From contig CANFKC010000030.1 of assembly GCA_947447265.1 (NCBI GenBank), positions 1 to 64,000 of the forward strand: DNA of 64,000 bases. Direction: 5' to 3'. Position numbers and translations under genes: made by a program. Positions 1 through 8,215 of this stretch are shown here, piece by piece. The notes beneath the pieces are model-generated. The model searched no databases. It was not told the origin of the DNA and saw only the letters and a program-made list of their open reading frames with translations. The stretch comes from Chitinophagaceae bacterium. Lineage in GTDB: Bacteria > Bacteroidota > Bacteroidia > Chitinophagales > Chitinophagaceae. The stretch's first letter is position 1. Each line of letters opens with the position of its first letter.

Positions 1-138
1 ATAGGTGCTTATTTTGAAAAAATCAACGGAAAACTTGTCCTCAAAATTGCATTAAGCAAAAAAAGACGAGCCTGGTTCTCCGGCTTATGGAATTACTCAA
101 AAGAATTTGAGTATCCTTTTATTTTGTCTAATGCGTAA
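1..138 (+). CDS. C-terminal end of an unidentified protein (partial)
   Basis: An open frame enters from the left edge and stops at TAA 136-138, giving the last 45 residues of a protein. The tail is rich in Lys and aromatic residues and contains RRAWFSGLWNYSKEFEYPF. I recognise no family from this fragment. It is followed by a strong hairpin terminator at 173-216, which supports a genuine gene end here. The start and function lie outside the window. Confidence 0.5.
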   Translation: MGAYFEKINGKLVLKIALSKKRRAWFSGLWNYSKEFEYPFILSNA

Positions 139-172
139 TCTGGGTTAAAGCGGGCCACTTGCTATGATCTGG

Positions 173-216
173 AAAATAGAATGCCGGCTATCGAACGATA
201 GCCGGCATTCTATTTT
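173..216. terminator. bidirectional hairpin terminator
   Basis: Perfect 21-bp inverted repeat (173-193 with 196-216) with AAAATAGAATGCC at the outer edge, so each strand ends in a T-rich run. It separates the gene at the left edge (+) from hisS (-), which converge here. Confidence 0.85.
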
Positions 217-242
217 GATGATTTACTTACGGAGTAAATTAT

Positions 243-1637
243 CTATTGCGTAATTAACTTCACCGCGTCTTCCACACTAATCATTTTCTGTTCGCCGGTA
301 GAAAAATTCTTAAGGCTTATTAAGCCCTTTTCGCGTTCTTCATCGCCCGGCAATATTACATAAGCCATGGCGCGCTTATTAGCATACTTCATCTGCTTGT
401 CAAACTTAGCTGCATCGGGGTAAATCTCCGCCGCAAGTCCGGCGTTACGCAACTGCTGCATCACTTTGAGTGCGTACGTTTCATTTTCGCCACCAAAGTT
501 CAGTATCATTATTTTGGCGCCTGATGCCAATTGTTCCGGCCATACTTCCATTTGGGTCATTACATCATAAATACGATCAATTCCGAATGACACCCCTACA
601 CCCGAAAGCCCCTTTAACCCGAATAAACCGGTAAGGTCGTCATAACGGCCACCTCCGCCAATGCTGCCCATGGTCACTTTATCGCTGGTACAAACAACTT
701 CAACAATAACCCCTGTATAGTAGTTCAAGCCACGTGCCAGGCTGATATCTACATCAATACTACCCTGCCAGCTACCATCAGCAAGCGTGCTGTAGTATGC
801 CAGTGTTTTACTTACCTCATTAATACCTTCCATGCCAATGGCGCTGTGCTGCATAATATCAGCATAAGCGGCAAGCTTTCCATTATTGTCACCGGTAACA
901 TTTATTACTTTTTCAATCTGCCATATACCTTCTTCACTGATGCCACGCTCCTGCAGCTCCTTCGCAACCCCTATCCAGCCAATTTTGTCCAGCTTATCCA
1001 GCGCAACAGTAATGTCTATCAATTTTTCCGGCATACCGCATAAATCGGCAAGCGCGGCCAGCAGCTTACGACTGTTTATTTTTACGGAAACAGGAATCTG
1101 CAACTTATGAAAAGCACCCTGGTATATGCATAGCAGTTCAGCTTCGTTAATGAGCGAAGTGCTACCCACCACATCTGCATCGCACTGCCAAAACTCTCGG
1201 TAACGGCCATTAGCAGGCCTGTCACCTCTCCAAACCGGCTGCATCTGGTACCTGCGGAACGGGAACGCGATATCATTCTGGTGCATTACTACATAGCGGG
1301 CAAACGGAATGGTAAGGTCATACCGCAAAGCACGTTCCGTAATAATGGGCGAAGAGTGTGGCTTTTGCAACATTTTCTCCCATTCTGCGGTCATTTTTGC
1401 TTTGGCGTCGTCGTTTTGAGCGTTTATTCCATTATTCAATATTTTGAATATCAGCCTGTCACCTTCCTCTCCATACTTACCGGTAAGTGTTACCAGGTTT
1501 TCCATAGCGGGTGTTTCCAGCGGCTGAAAGCCATATAATTCAAAAATGGTCTTCAGGGTATTCAGTATATATTGACGTTTGCTCACAACGGCCGGCGAAA
1601 AGTCGCGCGTGCCCTGTGGCACTGATGGTTTAGACAT
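243..1637 (-). CDS. hisS: histidyl-tRNA synthetase
   Basis: Charges tRNA-His with histidine in the cytoplasm as a class II homodimer. The 464-residue protein starts MSKPSVPQGTRDF, the conserved N-terminus of the family. Motif 2 is visible around QPVWRGDRPANGRYREFWQC, the histidine-binding signatures as LARGLNYYTG and GGGGRYDDL, and an anticodon-binding domain occupies the last ~100 residues (KIMILNFGG onward). The open frame extends 16 codons further upstream, but those codons overlap the phosphatase gene and do not look like HisS. The ATG at 1637 lies inside an 8-bp overlap with the original end of that gene, so the two are probably co-transcribed from the promoter at 2108-2115. Confidence 0.97.
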   Translation of the reverse strand: MSKPSVPQGTRDFSPAVVSKRQYILNTLKTIFELYGFQPLETPAMENLVTLTGKYGEEGDRLIFKILNNGINAQNDDAKAKMTAEWEKMLQKPHSSPIITERALRYDLTIPFARYVVMHQNDIAFPFRRYQMQPVWRGDRPANGRYREFWQCDADVVGSTSLINEAELLCIYQGAFHKLQIPVSVKINSRKLLAALADLCGMPEKLIDITVALDKLDKIGWIGVAKELQERGISEEGIWQIEKVINVTGDNNGKLAAYADIMQHSAIGMEGINEVSKTLAYYSTLADGSWQGSIDVDISLARGLNYYTGVIVEVVCTSDKVTMGSIGGGGRYDDLTGLFGLKGLSGVGVSFGIDRIYDVMTQMEVWPEQLASGAKIMILNFGGENETYALKVMQQLRNAGLAAEIYPDAAKFDKQMKYANKRAMAYVILPGDEEREKGLISLKNFSTGEQKMISVEDAVKLITQ

Positions 1638-1713
1638 AAATTCTTTGTTTGTAGTTATCAATAATGGCATCGCAGGCAGCATCAATCATCTCGTATGCAT
1701 GATGATATCCGTC
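1630..1713 (-). pseudogene. detached C-terminal segment of the low-molecular-weight phosphatase
   Basis: Directly after the TAA at 1714-1716 the same frame continues for 27 codons to another TAA at 1630-1632, reading DGYHHAYEMIDAACDAIIDN and seven further residues. This is the expected last helix of a low-molecular-weight tyrosine phosphatase, which normally follows DPYYG. The intact gene would have been 1630-2100 (156 residues) and would overlap hisS by 8 bp. Confidence 0.8.
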
Positions 1714-2100
1714 TTAAGCACCATAATAGGGATCTGGCACCGATTCGTTCTTATTAGGATGCAATTCATTCATGAAGTAATCGACCTTTGTCATATCGGC
1801 GTTTTTACCGCCAATTCGCTGAATTTCAGTATATACATCATGGGCAAGCGCATAAATTTTATCGTAAGCCGCAAAATCGGCTACCGAGAACTTAGTTGCA
1901 CGTTGGTACGATATATCAATACCATGCTCCCGGCAAACCTTTTGCGAGAGCGAATGCGGCGCTTCACCTACGTGATAACTTTCGGTACCGGCTGACTCTA
2001 CTACCCAATCTAACCCATGTTCTTTTACCTTATGCCGCATAACACCCTCAGCTATTGGCGAGCGGCATATGTTACCCAGGCATACCATTAATATTTTCAT
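1714..2100 (-). CDS. low-molecular-weight protein tyrosine phosphatase, cut short by an in-frame stop
   Basis: Cytoplasmic phosphatase of the arsenate-reductase-like LMW-PTP fold, removing phosphate from protein tyrosines. The P-loop CLGNICRS holds the nucleophile Cys7 and Arg13, and the general acid is Asp123 in VPDPYYG. The product is 128 residues, against about 150-160 for the family, because TAA follows DPYYGA. The missing C-terminal helix is still encoded in frame downstream. All catalytic residues remain, so activity is possible, but a deleted last helix usually harms folding. A sequencing error or readthrough of the TAA cannot be excluded. hisS follows in the same direction. Confidence 0.9.
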   Translation of the reverse strand: MKILMVCLGNICRSPIAEGVMRHKVKEHGLDWVVESAGTESYHVGEAPHSLSQKVCREHGIDISYQRATKFSVADFAAYDKIYALAHDVYTEIQRIGGKNADMTKVDYFMNELHPNKNESVPDPYYGA

Positions 2101-2107
2101 TGCCCGG

Positions 2108-2115
2108 CAAAGCTA
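2108..2115 (-). promoter_or_regulatory. -7 element TAGCTTTG before the phosphatase/hisS operon
   Basis: Exact TAnnTTTG match on the minus strand, ending 7 nt before the ATG at 2100, so the transcript would be almost leaderless. No clear -33 TTTG is visible. Confidence 0.55.
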
Positions 2116-2138
2116 AGGAATGATGATAAAATAGTTCC

Positions 2139-2146
2139 TAACTTTG
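2139..2146 (+). promoter_or_regulatory. -7 element TAACTTTG before the 48-residue membrane peptide
   Basis: Exact TAnnTTTG match, 23 nt before the ATG at 2170 and back-to-back with the minus-strand element at 2108-2115, giving a divergent promoter pair. Confidence 0.5.
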
Positions 2147-2169
2147 TTGCCTAACAATATCCGGACGTG

Positions 2170-2316
2170 ATGCCGGTAACTTCAAACAATAAAACAGGTA
2201 ATATTAAAAAGGCAAAAAATTATATTAAGAAGATTGGCCTGGTAGGTTTTTTATTCTTCCTGGTTAAGGGGCTTATTTGGCTTTTTGTTTTCCTGTTCAT
2301 CAAATCGAAGGTTTAA
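2170..2316 (+). CDS. small membrane protein, 48 residues
   Basis: Short ORF from ATG 2170 to TAA 2314-2316. The first ~24 residues are basic (NIKKAKNYIKKIG) and the rest is one hydrophobic helix (VGFLFFLVKGLIWLFVFLF) ending IKSKV. I know no function. The layout, a Lys-rich head plus a single membrane segment with a Lys in the middle, resembles short conserved membrane peptides of Bacteroidota. An exact promoter element lies just upstream, and the composition is not that of a random frame. Membrane insertion is inferred from sequence only. Confidence 0.6.
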   Translation: MPVTSNNKTGNIKKAKNYIKKIGLVGFLFFLVKGLIWLFVFLFIKSKV

Positions 2317-2453
2317 CCTGGCCAAGTGGGGGCAAAAACCACAAGCACATTGCAGAATAAATACACCACAGGGCCGGATACGAAATAATAAGAATAAAAA
2401 AGCATTGACGAAATATGCATTCTTTATAAATTGCGGTAGCAAACACCCGCACT

Positions 2454-5066
2454 GTGAAAAAAGAAAAAAAAGCTCCAAACAAAGAAAACACTCCTGCACC
2501 CGCGATTGAACCCACAAACAACAATCAGGACGCAGTAACAACAAGCAGCCCGCTATTAGCTAACCTTGCTGTAGGCACACTCGCCGTTTATATCACTAGC
2601 CTGCTGCTCTGGCTGCTGAATAAAGTCATTCTGGGTGTTTATCATCCAGATATAGCTCCCGGCTTAATAAGCGCCAACAAAATAACCATTAAGGCCATGG
2701 ATGAATTTTTCCCTGAGCCGGTGGAACGCCTGCAATACCAATTGTCACTGGTTGCGCTGCCTGTGTTTATCTATTTATCTTATGCAATTGTGGCCCGTTT
2801 ACGGGACTGGTTCATTACCCATAAAGCGGCATCGAATGCCACAGTGATTGCTGGCTTTCTAGTGCTGCTCGCCTATATAACCATGGTTATACCAACGCGA
2901 ATAATGTACATACCGGAAAAGACCAATGCCTATATTTTCGCCTACAACACCATAACACTCTTAACGCCGGTAGTCGCCCTGCTGCTATATGCGGCATTTA
3001 CTTATTTCTTCTTTTACCTGAACTCGAGGTTAGAAGAGAACCCGGGCAACCTCAAAAAGATCATTTCCGGTATCTGTTATGCTGTTGTCGGGCTTGTGCT
3101 TGCAGACCTCTTCTTTTACAACATTTTCCATCTCGAGCTGCAGGATGTCGGGAAACGTATGGAAACGAACGCCTCATTTTACGCAGTTACTCAGGTATAT
3201 GCGGGCAAGTCCCTCCTGGTAAATCTTAATGACCAATATGGGCTATACCCCTGGTTTTTGAAACCTGTTTTCCTCATTATTGGCCTTAGCACCTACAAAT
3301 ACGGATTGGTAATGGCCATATTAAATGTGCTGTCGTTCCTCTTTTTCTTCCTCGGCATTAAAAAACTGCTCAGGAACGATTTTTTATCGTTACTGGTTTT
3401 CCTTGCGGTAACCTGGTGGTTATACTGGGTAGTGAGGATAGAGTTCGAAGCCATACCCAGGGTATATTATCAGTTTCACCCTATCCGTATAATTTTCCCT
3501 TCACTTACTTTTTACCTGCTGGTATTATATCAAAGCAGTGCCGAAGCGCGCAGAAAAAAACTGTTGCCTGCCCTCACGCTGGTTGCAGCATTTGGTGTCC
3601 TCTGGAATATGGATTCCGGCCTGGTATCGTTCGGAGCAACGTTAATCGCGCTGGTAAGTTCTACATTAGGAAAAGGTCCGCTGAAAGATAGTTTACGGGC
3701 CGCCGCAAAGTATGTGGCTTACCTGGTTGGCTCATTGTTAGCGGCATTATTACTATTTGCACTTTCTACCAAAATACAATCCGGCAGCTGGCCCAACCTT
3801 GCATCTATCAGCGACTTCCAGGTCATGTTCTACATTACCGGTTATTTCATGCTGCCTATGACGGCGATGCACTTCTGGAATTTCCTCGTGCTCATGTATA
3901 TAGTTGCGGGAGTTTATGCGCTCGGCATGCTTAAAAAAGGACAAGAATGGGATAACCCGGTTATTGTTTACCTGTTTATACTTGGCGCGGGTATCTTCTC
4001 CTACTTTCAGGGGCGCTCTTTCGATACTAATGTAACGTGGGTAACCTATCCTGGTATAATATTGCTCGGCGTATTATGCAATAAACTAATTGCAAATGTG
4101 CCTGCAAAACTCAGTGCCATAAAGCTCAATGTAAGTTACCTGGTCTTAGTGTCAGGACTTTTCTTCATAGTAGATGGTGCGTTTTCTATGGTGTACCACA
4201 TCCCTGCCATACATTCTTTTGCATGGGCCAATGCCAATAGCGAAGACGAAGAAAAAAAACAATACCTGGCGAAACGAATCGGCTTTTTAAAAGCGAATCT
4301 GCACGATGGGGACACGGCTATTATATTGGCGCAAGACTATGAGTCATACTACTATGCATCGGGGCATTATTACAACCCGGTACCCATACCCGGCACCAGT
4401 GAATGGTTCCTGAAAGCAGAAGTATATAGTCTGGTCGATTATATAAAACAGGAAAAATACCCTATCATCTATGATTACGTATACGAGCTATGGTTGCAGC
4501 GCGATACCGTTGTAAAAACTCTGGCACAACATTACCACCGCGAGAAGGCGCTACCCGACGGCAGCATGCTATTCTTAAAACCCGGCGCCCCGAAAGAACA
4601 ACCTAGGCTGCACGAAGACAGCAAAACACTCTACTATAGCAGCGTTGATAATCTTGCCCAGGTGGTAAAAAAAATAAACTTTCCCGATACATTTACTATT
4701 GAATTTTATGCATCGCTTGATACCAACCGGCTGGTTGCGAATAACCTCATTTTCGGCAACGTAGAAAACGGCGTACCTTACAAGGGCCTGGTTATGGGGC
4801 AATTCGGAGAAAAACTAACACAGTACTCCTTTGCCTTTGGCGATGGGAAAACCTGGGCCCAGGATCTATCGTGCAATTTGAGTTGCAGTGTCGAAAATCA
4901 TGTAGTTATTAAAATGCATGGCTCTCATGTAACAATTTACAATAACGGGGTCTTATGTAGCCAGAAAGAAACCGGCATGCGCCTGGTAAACAGCGCACGA
5001 GATTTCTTCATAAACGTACGCTATGCGGGAATGGTAAAAGAACTAAAAATATCGGCCGAACCATAA
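2454..5066 (+). CDS. polytopic membrane protein, GT-C-like, with C-terminal LamG-like domain
   Basis: 870 residues starting at GTG. A polar head (~1-35) precedes at least twelve hydrophobic segments between ~40 and ~590. A periplasmic-type loop contains VNLNDQYGLYPWFLKP, the kind of QYG motif seen in GT-C fold glycosyltransferases that use lipid-linked sugars, so such an activity is plausible but not shown. After a soluble region (~600-720), the last ~130 residues (FPDTFTIEFYASLD to VKELKISAEP) look like a LamG/concanavalin-type beta-sandwich. Another possibility is a sugar-binding membrane protein without transferase activity. No adjacent gene clarifies the role. Confidence 0.65.
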   Translation: MKKEKKAPNKENTPAPAIEPTNNNQDAVTTSSPLLANLAVGTLAVYITSLLLWLLNKVILGVYHPDIAPGLISANKITIKAMDEFFPEPVERLQYQLSLVALPVFIYLSYAIVARLRDWFITHKAASNATVIAGFLVLLAYITMVIPTRIMYIPEKTNAYIFAYNTITLLTPVVALLLYAAFTYFFFYLNSRLEENPGNLKKIISGICYAVVGLVLADLFFYNIFHLELQDVGKRMETNASFYAVTQVYAGKSLLVNLNDQYGLYPWFLKPVFLIIGLSTYKYGLVMAILNVLSFLFFFLGIKKLLRNDFLSLLVFLAVTWWLYWVVRIEFEAIPRVYYQFHPIRIIFPSLTFYLLVLYQSSAEARRKKLLPALTLVAAFGVLWNMDSGLVSFGATLIALVSSTLGKGPLKDSLRAAAKYVAYLVGSLLAALLLFALSTKIQSGSWPNLASISDFQVMFYITGYFMLPMTAMHFWNFLVLMYIVAGVYALGMLKKGQEWDNPVIVYLFILGAGIFSYFQGRSFDTNVTWVTYPGIILLGVLCNKLIANVPAKLSAIKLNVSYLVLVSGLFFIVDGAFSMVYHIPAIHSFAWANANSEDEEKKQYLAKRIGFLKANLHDGDTAIILAQDYESYYYASGHYYNPVPIPGTSEWFLKAEVYSLVDYIKQEKYPIIYDYVYELWLQRDTVVKTLAQHYHREKALPDGSMLFLKPGAPKEQPRLHEDSKTLYYSSVDNLAQVVKKINFPDTFTIEFYASLDTNRLVANNLIFGNVENGVPYKGLVMGQFGEKLTQYSFAFGDGKTWAQDLSCNLSCSVENHVVIKMHGSHVTIYNNGVLCSQKETGMRLVNSARDFFINVRYAGMVKELKISAEP

Positions 5067-5138
5067 AACATGCTAGTTGGGCGTAAACCCTAACTGAAAA
5101 TTAATGTTTCGCAATATATTTAAAGAGCCGGATAGCCG

Positions 5139-5146
5139 TAGCTTTG
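5139..5146 (+). promoter_or_regulatory. -7 element TAGCTTTG before the S1/P1 nuclease
   Basis: Exact TAnnTTTG match ending 4 nt before the ATG at 5151, implying a very short or absent leader. Confidence 0.5.
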
Positions 5147-5150
5147 CGGT

Positions 5151-5918
5151 ATGAAGAAGGTAGTTTTTATTATGGCTATGGCAGGTACATTGCTGCAACC
5201 AATGTACCTGCTGGCATGGGGAAAGAAAGGCCATGCACTGGTAGCAGAGGTGGCTTTTAATTTGCTGGATGAGCATACCAAAGAAGCGGTGCATAAATAC
5301 CTTGGCAGAATGACCATTGAAGAAGCTGGCAATTGGATGGATGATATTAAAAGCGACCGCCGCAACGATTACATGAAGCAATGGCATTATGTAAACGTAG
5401 CGCAAGGCAAGCTCTATGAAACCAGTAAAGAAGAAAATATTATTACCCAACTGACACGTGTGGTAACTGAGCTGCAACATAAAGAAAGTATGAGCGAGGA
5501 GGATATTAAAAAAGACCTGCTCATCGTTTTCCATTTAACCGGAGACCTGCACCAACCACTGCACGTAGGCTACGGCGTTGACAAGGGCGGCAATGACATT
5601 CATGTAAAATATAAAGGCGCACAAACTAACTTACACCGCCTGTGGGATAGCGAAATAATAGAAGGGGAAAACATTAGCCTCAATGAGTGCCTGCAAATGA
5701 AAAAAACGTTTGACAGAGAGGACATGGCCATGCTTTCAAACATTAATGTAGAAAGCTGGATGCGCCAGCCCCGCAGTCAACTGACAGGTGTGTATGGCTT
5801 CACCGATAACACTATTGATGACGTCTATATTCAAAAGAATAAAAAAGTAATTGAGCAGAATATCTTTATTGCTGGGGTAAGACTCGCTGCAATATTGAAA
5901 GATGTTTTTAAAGCCTAA
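5151..5918 (+). CDS. secreted S1/P1-type nuclease
   Basis: Zinc-dependent, single-strand-preferring endonuclease of the S1/P1 (phospholipase C-like) family, 255 residues. A signal peptide ends at Ala22, and the mature protein begins WGKKGH. In this family the N-terminal Trp (here Trp23) itself binds zinc, and His28 is the next ligand. Further ligand motifs are WHYVNV, LTGDLHQPLHVG, GGNDIHV and LHRLWDSEII. The mature length (~233) is slightly below the usual ~260 for this family. Export to the periplasm or beyond suggests nucleic-acid scavenging. It stands alone behind its own promoter element. Confidence 0.92.
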   Translation: MKKVVFIMAMAGTLLQPMYLLAWGKKGHALVAEVAFNLLDEHTKEAVHKYLGRMTIEEAGNWMDDIKSDRRNDYMKQWHYVNVAQGKLYETSKEENIITQLTRVVTELQHKESMSEEDIKKDLLIVFHLTGDLHQPLHVGYGVDKGGNDIHVKYKGAQTNLHRLWDSEIIEGENISLNECLQMKKTFDREDMAMLSNINVESWMRQPRSQLTGVYGFTDNTIDDVYIQKNKKVIEQNIFIAGVRLAAILKDVFKA

Positions 5919-5964
5919 AACGGGTATCTGTTTTAACTTCACATCATAACCGTAAAATCCTCGT

Positions 5965-6981
5965 TTAGTCAATTACGCCCAAAGCTTTGAGCCTGTCTTT
6001 AATTAAATAAAGTGGCGATACAATTGCATTAGTGTATTGTATGTTGCCATGGCGGTCATCTTTAATGGAGAACTGGATGCCGCTGGCCTCGCTTTGTATG
6101 CCATTGGCGGAATACTTGCCGTGGAGGGGTTCATAAGTAATATAAGGGGCGCCCGATGAGCCAAAACGAAAATAGCCCTTTACCAGGTATCGGTAGCCAT
6201 CAACTATATAGTTGCCACCAATGTCATCGGGGAACATGGTAAAATAGTCAAGTATACCCTCAATGTGCGCGTCATTGAAAAGCCGCCCGGCCGGGCTGCT
6301 TGGCGAACTTTGCAGACAATGAAAATTGCCAGGATCTTCTTCCAGGAAATCAAAATTCATCTCTATCTCTGGAATTTTATTAATAATCTCCTGCGGCACA
6401 CCAACTACCTTATAGAGCGCGATATCAGCATTATAAAATGCTTCAACCAACTCCAAGGGCAACATAAAAGTGTGTTTCTTTGGCTCTGGTTCATATAACA
6501 CACGCTCAGGCGGGAAATGGCTGGCCATCTCTGCATCGCCATAAAAACGGTCGCCCTTAAACTGTATCAGTGCATAGGGCACACAAATTTTCTTAGCGGC
6601 AAGCGTTTCCCAACGGGTATCAAAGCGCTTCTGTTTCAGTATGGTTGCGATGCTTCTCAGCGACTCCGGATTGTCGTTGTTCAGGTATAATTTCCGGGTA
6701 TAATCGTCAGAAAAATAGTTATCGTCCATGAACAACTTCTGGGAGCCATCCAATTTGTAGAGAATTTCCTTTTGATATATAGCTTCATCAAGCGACTTGT
6801 AGAAACCAGCCTGCGTCCTCAGGTTGTGTGCTACGCTCAGAAAGTACCCATTACCGATATGAAAAGCACAGATATTATTTTCAAACGACCTTCGCTGTAG
6901 CTCTTCAGGATTATAGACCCACATTATACGATGCAGCGGAGAAGTTTGTTCGTCTATTAGCTGGCGCTTGCTCGTTATCAT
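5965..6981 (-). CDS. trypsin-like serine peptidase without signal peptide
   Basis: 338 residues with no recognisable signal peptide. A chymotrypsin-fold catalytic triad can be read: His52 in GNGYFLSVAHN, an Asp in NADIALYKV (~190), and a Ser in RFGSSGAPY (~277), the usual GxSGxP pattern. The spacing and the V-A-H-N context fit trypsin-like peptidases, though overall similarity to familiar members is low. A cytoplasmic peptidase of this type would be unusual outside defence or regulatory settings. Neighbours (nuclease converging from the left, ribF upstream on the same strand) give no clear context. Confidence 0.65.
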   Translation of the reverse strand: MITSKRQLIDEQTSPLHRIMWVYNPEELQRRSFENNICAFHIGNGYFLSVAHNLRTQAGFYKSLDEAIYQKEILYKLDGSQKLFMDDNYFSDDYTRKLYLNNDNPESLRSIATILKQKRFDTRWETLAAKKICVPYALIQFKGDRFYGDAEMASHFPPERVLYEPEPKKHTFMLPLELVEAFYNADIALYKVVGVPQEIINKIPEIEMNFDFLEEDPGNFHCLQSSPSSPAGRLFNDAHIEGILDYFTMFPDDIGGNYIVDGYRYLVKGYFRFGSSGAPYITYEPLHGKYSANGIQSEASGIQFSIKDDRHGNIQYTNAIVSPLYLIKDRLKALGVID

Positions 6982-7018
6982 AGAAATGGTGCTTAAGAAT
7001 GGGTTATAAAGTTAGTTG

Positions 7019-7954
7019 TTAACTGTGCCTTTTAAGCGCATCTAAAGTAGTAATTTTATCAAGATGCAACTGATGTTTCAAATCATCTAAAGAGGCGAAT
7101 TTCTGTTCATCGCGGAGGCGGCTTACAAAATACAATTCCAGTTCGTGGCCATATATGTCGGCATCAAAATCGAAAAGGTTTGCCTCAATCTTAATTTCCT
7201 TTTTGTTGGTTACAGTAGGGTTATAGCCAATACTCAGCATACCGTCATAATATTCGGTGCCCAACCTTGCTTTGATAGCATATATACCAATTGCCGGAAC
7301 TATCTGGTCTTTATCAACCGGTTCCAGGTTGGCGGTAGGATAACCAATAGTGCGGCCCAGTTTATTGCCATGCACCACTGTTCCTTTCAGAGTATACTTC
7401 CGGTTGAGCATTTGCGCGGCATCTTCCACCCTCCCATCGCGTAAAGCGTGCCTTATGCGGGTAGAACTCACCGCTGCGGCGTCTATCAATTGAGCTGGTA
7501 TTTCCACAAGCTGGTAGAGGTGCTTTGCCGCATAGTGGCGCAGCATATTGATGTCGCCGAGACGATCGTGGCCAAACCGATGATCGTACCCGATGATGAT
7601 ACTGTGCGGGTGAAAAACATCGACGAGAAAACGCTGGATATAAGCGGTCGCTGAAAGATTTGCAAATTCCTGGGTAAAAGGCATTACCACGGTATGGGTT
7701 ATGCCTATATTCTTAATCAGCTCCAATTTTACGCTGAGCGGAGTAATAATACCCAATGGCTGATGTGGAAACAAAAACTTCCGCGGATGAGGATCGAAGG
7801 TGATCAACACGCTTTCGCCACCCGCAGCTTCCGCATGCTTAACCACTTCATTTAAAATGGCAACATGCCCTTTGTGCACCCCATCAAAAGTGCCAACCGT
7901 TAAAACCGCCTTATTAAATTGTGGCGGAGTATGTATGTCGTAGAATACTGCCAT
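7019..7954 (-). CDS. ribF: bifunctional riboflavin kinase/FAD synthetase
   Basis: Makes FMN from riboflavin and ATP, then FAD from FMN and ATP, in the cytoplasm. The 311 residues match the usual ~310. The N-terminal adenylyltransferase domain shows GTFDGVHKGHV (HxGH-type motif) and SSTRIRHAL, and the C-terminal flavokinase domain shows GYPTANL and a conserved GMLSIGYNPT. The ATG at 7954 is followed directly by the family start. An exact promoter element lies 12 nt upstream. Confidence 0.97.
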   Translation of the reverse strand: MAVFYDIHTPPQFNKAVLTVGTFDGVHKGHVAILNEVVKHAEAAGGESVLITFDPHPRKFLFPHQPLGIITPLSVKLELIKNIGITHTVVMPFTQEFANLSATAYIQRFLVDVFHPHSIIIGYDHRFGHDRLGDINMLRHYAAKHLYQLVEIPAQLIDAAAVSSTRIRHALRDGRVEDAAQMLNRKYTLKGTVVHGNKLGRTIGYPTANLEPVDKDQIVPAIGIYAIKARLGTEYYDGMLSIGYNPTVTNKKEIKIEANLFDFDADIYGHELELYFVSRLRDEQKFASLDDLKHQLHLDKITTLDALKRHS

Positions 7955-7965
7955 CGGTAGGTTGG

Positions 7966-7973
7966 CAAAGGTA
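7966..7973 (-). promoter_or_regulatory. -7 element TACCTTTG before ribF
   Basis: Exact TAnnTTTG match on the minus strand, 12 nt before the ribF ATG. Confidence 0.5.
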
Positions 7974-8184
7974 ATGGTTTCCGATTATTATACTGCGCAA
8001 AAGGCAAATAAGTAGTCTGGGACGTGAGCAAGGGAGTAATAATGCCCATCAACAGCTTATATAGAATATTATTTTAAATACCTAAGTGAAACAGCAGTTA
8101 ACCTGTCGTCTAAAAAAGGCGCAGAAGAAAGCTCTAAGCGCCATCTGACAAGATTGGGTATTGTTGATGAATTTAAAAAAGCAA

Positions 8185-8192
8185 TAGCTTTG
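8185..8192 (+). promoter_or_regulatory. housekeeping promoter of the response regulator
   Basis: TAGCTTTG with TTG at 8161-8163, 21 nt upstream, matches both the -33 and -7 boxes of the Bacteroidota promoter. The start codon at 8216 is preceded by AAAAGGA, a possible ribosome site. Confidence 0.55.
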
Positions 8193-8215
8193 CCCTGATT
8201 TTAAAAGGAAAAGCC

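Noticed and set aside
2251-2544. 97-residue minus-strand ORF rich in Cys and Leu
   Set aside because: It overlaps the 48-residue peptide and the start of the large membrane protein, has no family look, and its composition is that of a reverse-frame shadow.
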